From Candidatus Devosia phytovorans (GTDB lineage Bacteria; Pseudomonadota; Alphaproteobacteria; Rhizobiales; Devosiaceae): a stretch of 64,000 bases of DNA. Numbering within the stretch: the first letter of the stretch is position 1; every line of letters starts with the position of its first letter. Below the pieces are notes generated by a model. That model worked only from the letters and a program-made list of their open reading frames with translations. It was not told the DNA's origin and made no database searches. Below, in pieces: positions 56,891 through 64,000 of the stretch. The position numbers and the translations under genes were made by a program. The stretch is taken from NCBI GenBank assembly GCA_029202405.1, contig CP119312.1, positions 1,555,001 through 1,619,000 on the forward strand. Direction: 5' to 3'.

Positions 56891-58002
56891 TGAACGCCCA
56901 TGTCTCTGAACCCAAGAATGCCAAGGCACAGCCCGAAGTGGTAGTGACGCCCGAAGTGCCGGCCGAGCCGGTCAAGAAGCGCCGTTTCGGCCGGGTCGCG
57001 CTGATGGTCAGCGTGCCGGTGCTGATTGCGGCGGCGGGTGGCTATTTCTACCTGACGGGTGGCCGGTTCGAGGAAACCGACAATGCCTATGTGCAGCAGG
57101 CCAAGGTGTCCATCTCGGCCGATATCGCCGGGCGCATCACGGCGGTCAATGTGCGGGAAAACCAGCAGGTGCAGGCCGGCGACGTGATCTTCAGCGTCGA
57201 CCCGGCGCCCTATCAGATTGCGCTCGACCAGGCCGAGGCCGCGCTCGGTACGGCCCGGGTTGGCGTCGAACAGCTCAAGGTGACCTATGCCACGGCGCAG
57301 CGGGCGCTCGAAGCGGCCCGGACGACGCTGGGTATCCAGCAGGCCACCTATGACCGGCAGGACCTGCTGGTGGGGCAGGGGGTGTCCTCGGCCTCGGCGC
57401 TCGATCAACCAAAACTGTCACTGCAGACGGCGCAGAATGCCGTGACCACGGCAGAACAGCAGGTTGCGGCAGCGACTGCAGCCCTGGGTGGCTCGGCCGA
57501 TATCGCCACCGACGATCATCCCACGGTCAAGGCGGCGCTGGCCCAGGTCGAACTGGCCCAGCGTAACCTCGGCAAAACCGATGTGGTGGCCGCCGCCGAT
57601 GGCGTGATCAGCCAGGTCGGGAGCCTCAATGTCGGGCAGTTCGTATCGATGGGCACGACGATTGCGAGCTTGGTCGAAACGCATGGCAGTTGGGTGGAAG
57701 CCAATTTCAAGGAAACCCAGCTCGGCGCGATCCAGATCGGCATGAAGGCCGAAGTGGCGGTCGATGCCCTGTCGGGCCGGCATATCGAAGGCACAGTAAC
57801 GTCCATTGGCGCGGCAACGGGTGCGGAATTCTCGCTGATCCCGGCGCAGAACGCGACCGGCAACTGGGTCAAGGTGGTGCAGCGCATTCCGGTCCGCATC
57901 GATTTCGATGCCGATAGCGACATCCAGCTCCGCTCGGGCATGAGCGCCCTGGTCAGCGTCGATACCGGGTTTTCGACCCTCGACAAGATGCAGGCCCACT
58001 AA
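56890..58002 (+). CDS. emrA: HlyD-family efflux adaptor, EmrA type
   Basis: 370 residues. One N-terminal membrane helix (VALMVSVPVLIAAAGGYFYL), then ETDNAYVQQAKVSISADIAG, the EmrA-type lipoyl/barrel start, a coiled-coil hairpin at about residues 110-210 and the return strand VVAAADGVISQVGSLNVGQFV. It links the EmrB pump to an outer-membrane channel. No TolC-type gene is in the window. Confidence 0.92.
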   Translation: MNAHVSEPKNAKAQPEVVVTPEVPAEPVKKRRFGRVALMVSVPVLIAAAGGYFYLTGGRFEETDNAYVQQAKVSISADIAGRITAVNVRENQQVQAGDVIFSVDPAPYQIALDQAEAALGTARVGVEQLKVTYATAQRALEAARTTLGIQQATYDRQDLLVGQGVSSASALDQPKLSLQTAQNAVTTAEQQVAAATAALGGSADIATDDHPTVKAALAQVELAQRNLGKTDVVAAADGVISQVGSLNVGQFVSMGTTIASLVETHGSWVEANFKETQLGAIQIGMKAEVAVDALSGRHIEGTVTSIGAATGAEFSLIPAQNATGNWVKVVQRIPVRIDFDADSDIQLRSGMSALVSVDTGFSTLDKMQAH

Positions 58003-58079
58003 GCCTCTGACCGCAGCCTTGCATTGATGACCGTCGCCGATCGTGGCGGCGGTCCCATGATCCCATTCTGGAGGCCAAA

Positions 58080-59651
58080 GTGGCCGACGCTTCCGTTTCC
58101 CAACCCGCCATCGTGGTCAAGAACAAGGGCATGCTCACCGTCGCGCTGATGCTCGGCACGATCATGCAGGTGCTCGATACCACCATCGCCAATGTCGCGC
58201 TGCCGCATATGGCTTCGGCGCTGGGCGCGGCGCAGAACGAGATCACCTGGGTGCTCACGTCCTATATCGTGGCCGCCGCAATCGCGACGCCGCTGACGGG
58301 CTGGATGGCCGATCGCCTCGGGCAGCGCCGGCTGTTCGTCATGGCTGTCATCGGCTTCACCGTGGCCTCGGCGCTGTGCGGCATTGCCTCGAGCCTGCCG
58401 GAAATGGTCCTGTTCCGCATCATGCAGGGCCTCTGTGGCGCCATGATCGCGCCGCTGGCCCAGACCGTGCTGCTTAATATCAATCCCAAGGAACGTATCG
58501 GGCAGGCCATGGCCATCTATGGCATGGGCATCATGGTGGCGCCGATCGTCGGGCCGACGCTGGGTGGCTGGCTGACCGAAACCCTCGACTGGCGCTGGGT
58601 GTTCCTGGTGAACGTGCCGGTCGGCGTGCTCTGCGTCGTGATGCTTTTGGCCTATATGCCCAATACGGAAATCAAGACGCGGCGCTTCGACTTCTTCGGC
58701 TTCGGCATGCTGGCGCTGGGCGTTGGTGCGTTGCAGCTGATGCTGGACCGGGGTGCGGAAAACAGCTGGTTCCAGTCGACGGAAACCTGGGTGGAACTGG
58801 GCCTCGTCATCACCGGCCTCTGGGTGTTCATCGTGCATTCGATGACGGCCAAACAGCCCTTCGTCGACCTGCGCATGTTCAAGGATTTCAACTTCTCGCT
58901 GGCCTCCATCTTGATGCTGGTCATGGGCATCACGCTGTTCTCCGGCCTGGCGTTGTTGCCGCCGCTGCTGCAGGGGCTGATGGGCTATTCTGTGGTGTTC
59001 ACCGGCCTGCTGATGGCGCCGCGTGGCGTTGCCACCATGGTCTCGATGATGATCGTGGGCCGGCTGAGCGGCAAGGTCGATGCGCGCTACCTGATGCTCT
59101 TCGGAGCCGTGGTGATGAGTTACTCGCTCTGGGAAATGACCAAGTTCAACCTGGAGATGGATTACTGGCCGGTGATCACCACCGGCATGATGCAGGGCTT
59201 TGGCATGGGCTTCCTGTTCGTGCCGCTGTCGACCATGGCCTTTGCGACGATCGCGCCCAAGGTGCGCGCCGACGCGACCTCGATGTTCAGCCTGGTGCGC
59301 AACATGGGTCAGGGTATCGGCATCTCGCTGGTGTCGGCGGTGCTGGCCAACATGATGCAGGTCAACCATGCCGAACTGGCAGAGCGGATCACGCCGACGT
59401 CCATTGCGGTGCAGACGCAGATGCCGGGACTGCTGACCGGCAATGCGCAGACCATTTCGTCGGTCAATGGCCTGGTGCAGCAGCAGGCGGCGATCCTGAG
59501 CTATCTCGACGACTTCTGGCTGATGATGTTGCTGTCGATCGCGACCATCCCGCTGATCCTGATGCTGCGCAGCGCCAAGAAGGACAAGTCTGCGCCGCCC
59601 AAGAGCAAGGAAGAGCTGGCCATCGAACGCGCCCATGCCATGGCGGAGTGA
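58080..59651 (+). CDS. emrB: DHA2-family MFS drug exporter, EmrB type
   Basis: 523 residues, about 14 membrane segments. GTG start with GGAGGCC upstream. QVLDTTIANVALPHMASALG is the DHA2 signature in helix 1, DRLGQRRLF is the loop 2-3 motif. The C-terminus is charged. It forms a pump with the adaptor gene before it and probably exports hydrophobic drugs with proton exchange. A 9-base hairpin GGCGGAGTG/CACTCCGCC (59642-59664) straddles the stop codon and may aid termination. Confidence 0.93.
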   Translation: MADASVSQPAIVVKNKGMLTVALMLGTIMQVLDTTIANVALPHMASALGAAQNEITWVLTSYIVAAAIATPLTGWMADRLGQRRLFVMAVIGFTVASALCGIASSLPEMVLFRIMQGLCGAMIAPLAQTVLLNINPKERIGQAMAIYGMGIMVAPIVGPTLGGWLTETLDWRWVFLVNVPVGVLCVVMLLAYMPNTEIKTRRFDFFGFGMLALGVGALQLMLDRGAENSWFQSTETWVELGLVITGLWVFIVHSMTAKQPFVDLRMFKDFNFSLASILMLVMGITLFSGLALLPPLLQGLMGYSVVFTGLLMAPRGVATMVSMMIVGRLSGKVDARYLMLFGAVVMSYSLWEMTKFNLEMDYWPVITTGMMQGFGMGFLFVPLSTMAFATIAPKVRADATSMFSLVRNMGQGIGISLVSAVLANMMQVNHAELAERITPTSIAVQTQMPGLLTGNAQTISSVNGLVQQQAAILSYLDDFWLMMLLSIATIPLILMLRSAKKDKSAPPKSKEELAIERAHAMAE

Positions 59652-59664
59652 GCTTCACTCCGCC

Positions 59665-60268
59665 GAATGGCTGGATGTCAAAGGCCGGATCGAAGCGGCA
59701 AATGTGCCAATCTATTGCGGGCTCGGCGTAATCTTAGTTCCATAATATATATTATGCGAATGGCGGATGTAGGTTTGGCGCAGTCGTTGGTGAAGCTTTG
59801 GCTGCACATGGACATGGGCTGCAGTCAGCGCGGTCAGACTGCTCCGACCACCACTCCGTCCCCGCGCCGCGATGGCCGGATTTCTCCCTAGACGGATTTC
59901 GGGCCAGACGCGCCGGCAAGCGCATGAGCTTCGGCAGGCCCATTTCGGGACCGGCAAAACATCCGTTCTGGGTCACGGATTAAGACTGCGGCCAGCGTTT
60001 TGGTGGCCGTCAGCCCGCGGCGCTTACCCGGAAAGATCGGTTTCAATTCAATTGCCGCCGCTGTCCAGACCACGCGCGAAACCATCGCGGACGCTTCTTG
60101 GCAAACTGGCCATTCGGTAACGATCCATCCAGCCAGCAGCGTGTTTAGTCTCTGGACGTGGCGGAAATTATTTCTGTCATGGGAGGGATTTGACTGGGAG
60201 GGCGGCTCTTGCTCGCTCGATGGATCAGGCTCTGCGGCGGGCCAATTTCAGCACTGATCCAGCGCGAT
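59665..60268. other. Gap of about 600 bases with one AT-rich palindrome
   Basis: The perfect 16-base palindrome CATAATATATATTATG lies at 59741-59756, in an AT-rich patch that could be a promoter or operator. Short open frames here have no support. The promoter of the large Ig-like gene must lie in the right part; GGGAGG at 60196-60202 precedes a TTG at 60209 that is in frame with it. Confidence 0.5.
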
Positions 60269-63200
60269 ATGCGCCCCTTGCTCACGCGTGCCGCAAGCAG
60301 AATCCAGCGCCTGTCTGTGCAATTGTCGAGTGCCTGCCTCCTGCCCGCATTGATCGCGGCCGGCACTGTGCTGCCGGTCACGCCGGCGCAGGCGGCATCG
60401 GTTGGTTGCAATGCGGTCAATGCCGGCGGGCTCGATCAGGTCGGCGCGCCGCTGATCGGGGTCAAATCGGTCGCCGGATCGTTCTATGCCGGCGATGTCC
60501 TGACCATGACCTTCTCTTCGTCGGCCGCCCTGCCGCTGTCGGTGGTCAATCTGGTCACTACCGGACCGCTCCGCCTCACGACCTCGATTGACCTGCCGCT
60601 GCTCGGCACCGGACCCTTTACCCGTGCCTTGACGGTGACGGGAAACGGAGCAACGGGCGCGGAAGCCAGCATTGTGGCGCTGGGCGCCCTGCTGGGTGTG
60701 ACGATCAATCTGACGGTGCGCTGTGCCGGCGTTGCCGGGCCCACGACGACGACGCTAGCGACGACGACCAATCCGACGGTCGTCGGGCAGCCGGCCGTGT
60801 TGACAGCCTCGGTGGCAACGCCGGCGGGGTCCGGGCAGACGCCGAACGGCAATGTCACCTTCACCATCGGCGGCACCAATTACGGGCCGGTGGCACTCGA
60901 TGCCAGCGGGGTGGCGACCTATTCGACCACCGCCCTGCCCCCGGGCAGCTATGCCGTGAGCGCGGCCTATGCCGGCAATGCCAATTTCGTCGCCAGTTCG
61001 GGCACGTTGGCGGCTGCGCAGGTGGTCAACCGGGCCAATACGACGACGAGCGTGACGGCATCATCCAATCCCACCTTCGGCAGCGCGGTGAGCTTTACCG
61101 CGACGACGGCAGCGGTCGCGCCGGGCGGCGGCACGCCGACGGGCAATGTCATCTTCACCATCGGCGGCGTCGACCAGAGCCCGGTGGCGCTGAGCAATGG
61201 CACAGCGACATTGACGCGATCGAACCTGGCGGCGGGAGCCGTTTCGGTAGCGGCGCGCTATGAGGCCAGTACCGGCTATAATGCCAGTTCGGGCGGGATC
61301 AGCGGCGGCATCACGGTGGCGCCGGCAGTAACGACGACCAGCGTGACGCAATCGAGCACCAGTTCGGCCTTTGGCGAGGCGGTCAGCTTCCAGGCGCAGG
61401 TTGCCTCGGGTGGCGGACAGCCGACGGGCTCGGTGATCTTTACGGTCGATGGGGTGGCCCGGCCGGCGGTGACGCTGTCCAATGGCGTGGCGTCGGTCAG
61501 CCTCACCGACCTTGCCGTGGGCGCCCATACGGTGTCGGCCGCCTACCAGGGCGTGGCGAGTTTTGCGGCCAGCAATGGCGCGCTGTCGGGCGGGCATACT
61601 GTCGGTACGCGGCCAACGACGACGACAGTGAGCGGCCCGGGCTCGGTCGTCTTTGGCACCAGCCCCACGATTACCGCAACCGTTGCCGGGGCCGGTGGTC
61701 CGCCGACGGGCACGGTGGTCTTTACGGTTGACGGACAGGCGCGGCCTGCGGTGACGCTGTCGTCTGGAACGGCAACGCTGGCGCTGCCGGGGCTCAGTGT
61801 CGGCAATCATACGGTTTCGGCAGCATATTCGGGTGCGGCAACCTATGGCGCGAGCACGGGGGCGCTGGCCGGTGGGCAGGCGGTTGCGGCGGCGCCGACC
61901 AGCCTGGCCGTGGCCGCTTCGCCGAGCGCGGGGATTTATGGTGGCTCGAGCACGTTTACCGCCTCGGTCACCTCGGCAGCAGGTGTGCCGAGTGGCAATG
62001 TGGTGTTTACCGTTGATGGCGTGGCGCAGGCGCCGGTGGCGCTGACGGGCGGAACGGCTTCCATCACCAGCACGGCGCTTTCGGTGGGGACGCATACGGT
62101 CAGCGCGAGCTATCAGGGCGTCACCAATTTCCTCGCCAGCAACGGGGCGCTGGCATCGGCCTATAGTGTTGCCCGCGCGACGCCGTCGCTGGCGGTGAGC
62201 AGTTCGGCCAATCCGGCGGTCGTCGGACAATCGGTGCAGCTGACGGCCAATGTGACGGCGCTGTCGGGGACGCCGGGTGGCGAGGTGGTGTTCACGGTGG
62301 ATGGCGTGGCGCGGCCGGCGGTGAGCCTGACCGGCGGCAGCGCCACGATAGCGCTGCCCAACGCGACGGTGGGCGATCACACGGTTTCGTTGCGCTACGG
62401 CGGGGATGCCAATTTCGTCGAGCGGACCAGCACGCTGGGTGGCGGGCAGAAGGTCAATCCCGGCAATACCGCGCTGAGTATCACGACGAGCAATGCCAGC
62501 GCTGCCTATGGCGTGCTGGTGACGGTAACGGCCAATGTCGCGGCGGCGGCACCGGCTTCGGGCGAGCCGGCTGGACAGGTGGTGTTCCTGGTCGATGGCG
62601 TGGCGCGGCCGGGCGTCGCGCTATCGGGCGGGCGGGCGCAGCTGGTGCTCGATACGCTGGCGCCGGGCGCACATGCCATTTCTGCGACCTATCAGGGATC
62701 GAGCGATTTCAACGCCAGCACGGCGAGCCTGGCCGGTGGCGTGACGGTGAATGCGGCCGCAACGACTACGACAATTGCGCTTGATGCCGCTGCTATCAGC
62801 TATGGGCAGACGGCGCGGGTGACGGCGACGGTGGCGGCAGCATCGGGCCGGCCCGAGGGGCAGATCGTCTATACGATCAATGGCGTGGCGCAGCCGGCCG
62901 TGGCGCTGGTCAATGGCGTGGCGGGGCTGGACCTGACCGGGCTGGCGGCGGGGACCTATGTGATTTCGGCGGCCTATGGCGGGTCGGGCAATCATGTCGC
63001 CAGTGCATCGGGCACAACGCAGCTTGTGGTGGGTGCGGCGCCGACGCAGCTGGGGCTGGCAGCCAGCGCGCAAAGCGTGCGCTTTGGCGATGCGGTGACC
63101 TTGACCGCCACCCTCACGTCCACGGGGGGCACACCGGGTGGATCGGTGGAATTTCTGGCCGGCGGAACGTCGCTGGGGTCGGTGACGCTGGCGGGCGGCA

Positions 63201-64000
63201 AGGCGGCGTTGACGGTTTCCAACCTGCCGGTGGGCAGCCCGGCGATCACCGCCCGCTATGCAGGCACGGGCAATTTTGCTGCGTCGACCGGGGCGCTGGG
63301 CGCGGGATTTGCCGTGACGGGACGCGTGCCAGAGATGACGGTCAGCGTGTCGCCGGTTTCGGCGACCTATGGGCAGACCCTGACGGCGACCATCTCGGTC
63401 AGCAGTTCTGTCGGTACGCCGCAAGGTGATGTGGTGCTGACGGTCGGGGAGCGGCAATATCCGGCGGTGCTGAATGGCAGCGGCGTCGCGACGCTGACGC
63501 TGTCGGAACTGCCGCCGGGAAGCCATGCCGTCAGCGCGAGTTATGCCGGGCAAACGCCGTTCCTTTCGGCGAGTGCCAGCGCCAATGCGGTGACGATCGC
63601 ACGGGCGGTGACGGCTCTGGCGCTGGTTGCGGGGACGGATGCAGTGGTGTTCGGCGCGCCAGTGCAGCTGCGCGCCAATCTCAGTTCCGACTTCGGCACG
63701 CCGGCGGGCAGCGTGATCTTTACGGTCGACGGGACCGATTATCCGGCCAGCGTTTCGGACGGCAGCGCGGCGGTTTCGATACCCGGCATCCAGGCCGGCC
63801 AGCACGGTGTTTCGGCGCGTTATGCCGGGTCGGCGACGCATCTGCCGGCCACGGTAGCGCTGTCTGGCGGGGTGGAGGTGCGCCCTGCCCCGGTTGCACT
63901 GAACCTCAGCAGTTCGGCGGCGACGGTGAGTTTTGGCGGCAGCGTCACGATCAGTGCGGTCGTGAGCAGTTCGGCTGGCGGCGTGGCGGGCGACGTCATT
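60269..64000 (+). CDS. Large exported protein with tandem Ig-like repeats (3' end outside the window)
   Basis: At least 1244 residues with no stop before the window ends. From the ATG at 60269 a long signal peptide ends in LPVTPAQA; a TTG at 60209 with a better ribosome site would add 20 residues. A unique domain of about 110 residues is followed by eleven full and one partial bacterial Ig-like repeats of about 92-97 residues. Each has a pattern like PTGxVxFTVDGxxxxxVxLxxG, then a GxHTVSAxYxG strand. Such proteins are surface adhesins or autotransporter passengers; the missing C-terminus would decide. Long frames on the other strand are shadows. Confidence 0.85.
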   Translation, partial: MRPLLTRAASRIQRLSVQLSSACLLPALIAAGTVLPVTPAQAASVGCNAVNAGGLDQVGAPLIGVKSVAGSFYAGDVLTMTFSSSAALPLSVVNLVTTGPLRLTTSIDLPLLGTGPFTRALTVTGNGATGAEASIVALGALLGVTINLTVRCAGVAGPTTTTLATTTNPTVVGQPAVLTASVATPAGSGQTPNGNVTFTIGGTNYGPVALDASGVATYSTTALPPGSYAVSAAYAGNANFVASSGTLAAAQVVNRANTTTSVTASSNPTFGSAVSFTATTAAVAPGGGTPTGNVIFTIGGVDQSPVALSNGTATLTRSNLAAGAVSVAARYEASTGYNASSGGISGGITVAPAVTTTSVTQSSTSSAFGEAVSFQAQVASGGGQPTGSVIFTVDGVARPAVTLSNGVASVSLTDLAVGAHTVSAAYQGVASFAASNGALSGGHTVGTRPTTTTVSGPGSVVFGTSPTITATVAGAGGPPTGTVVFTVDGQARPAVTLSSGTATLALPGLSVGNHTVSAAYSGAATYGASTGALAGGQAVAAAPTSLAVAASPSAGIYGGSSTFTASVTSAAGVPSGNVVFTVDGVAQAPVALTGGTASITSTALSVGTHTVSASYQGVTNFLASNGALASAYSVARATPSLAVSSSANPAVVGQSVQLTANVTALSGTPGGEVVFTVDGVARPAVSLTGGSATIALPNATVGDHTVSLRYGGDANFVERTSTLGGGQKVNPGNTALSITTSNASAAYGVLVTVTANVAAAAPASGEPAGQVVFLVDGVARPGVALSGGRAQLVLDTLAPGAHAISATYQGSSDFNASTASLAGGVTVNAAATTTTIALDAAAISYGQTARVTATVAAASGRPEGQIVYTINGVAQPAVALVNGVAGLDLTGLAAGTYVISAAYGGSGNHVASASGTTQLVVGAAPTQLGLAASAQSVRFGDAVTLTATLTSTGGTPGGSVEFLAGGTSLGSVTLAGGKAALTVSNLPVGSPAITARYAGTGNFAASTGALGAGFAVTGRVPEMTVSVSPVSATYGQTLTATISVSSSVGTPQGDVVLTVGERQYPAVLNGSGVATLTLSELPPGSHAVSASYAGQTPFLSASASANAVTIARAVTALALVAGTDAVVFGAPVQLRANLSSDFGTPAGSVIFTVDGTDYPASVSDGSAAVSIPGIQAGQHGVSARYAGSATHLPATVALSGGVEVRPAPVALNLSSSAATVSFGGSVTISAVVSSSAGGVAGDVI

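Noticed and set aside
61061..63841. Long minus-strand frames opposite the Ig-like repeat gene
   Set aside because: Arg/His-rich repetitive text that follows the Ig repeat period; no ribosome site and no domain.
60735..64000. Periodic repeats as a CRISPR array
   Set aside because: Period is about 280-290 bases, coding and diverged; no short identical repeats or unique spacers.

Overview
The window reads as the chromosome of an alphaproteobacterium of the order Hyphomicrobiales, most like Devosia and its relatives. The reasons are the full 14-gene nuo operon running into birA, an RNase J gene, a DUF1467 gene, proS and lolCD; the divK-pleD pair next to DUF3572 and dinB genes; and the high-GC codon use. 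The genus is an inference. No phage, transposase, integrase, rRNA or CRISPR array was seen.

Layout. 1-8157: lon with a heat-shock-type promoter, a small secreted protein, a TetR/TetA-like locus (one repressor, two tandem efflux pumps, three tetO-like operators), hupB, tRNA-Val and tRNA-Asp. 8275-14482: an operon of an N-formylglutamate amidohydrolase-like protein, a QEGLA/DUF1704 metallopeptidase-like protein and an ATP-grasp ligase; then an exported MsrA and two related outer-membrane barrel genes, the first with a frameshift in its signal peptide. 14864-30054: nuoABCDEFGHIJKLMN (respiratory complex I), with a NuoE carrying a long C-terminal extension and a NuoL with a histidine-rich loop. 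30055-37698: birA, rnj, DUF1467, a small secreted protein, a YjbR-like gene, proS, lolC, lolD and a possible 25-residue membrane peptide. 37695-44167: a minus-strand run of HIT, desaturase/SDR fusion, GNAT, GH114-like, GDPD, RidA, DinB and DUF3572 genes. It is divergent from divK and pleD (cell-cycle phosphorelay and c-di-GMP synthesis). 46496-47591: rpmG, then a Phd-type antitoxin with a frameshifted toxin.

47662-54647 is the most notable region: a minus-strand cluster that looks dedicated to coenzyme F420. It encodes a close homologue of F420-dependent glucose-6-phosphate dehydrogenase with all active-site and phosphate-binding residues I could check, CofE (F420-0:glutamate ligase), a BtuCDF-like ABC importer, an atypical adenosylhomocysteinase-like protein and a second luciferase-like (LLM) oxidoreductase. 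None of the genes that build F420-0 is in the window. This fits import of F420-0 followed by glutamylation (salvage), reduction by glucose-6-phosphate and use by the LLM enzyme. A palindrome TTTGACCA-N2-TGGTCAAA stands before both oxidoreductase genes and suggests one regulator.

54801-64000: a MYG1-type phosphoesterase, a TM2 protein, an intergenic inverted-repeat element, a MarR-EmrA-EmrB multidrug efflux operon with two identical palindromes before marR, and the start of a very large exported protein made of tandem Ig-like domains that runs off the end of the window. Domain calls are by eye; no search was run.
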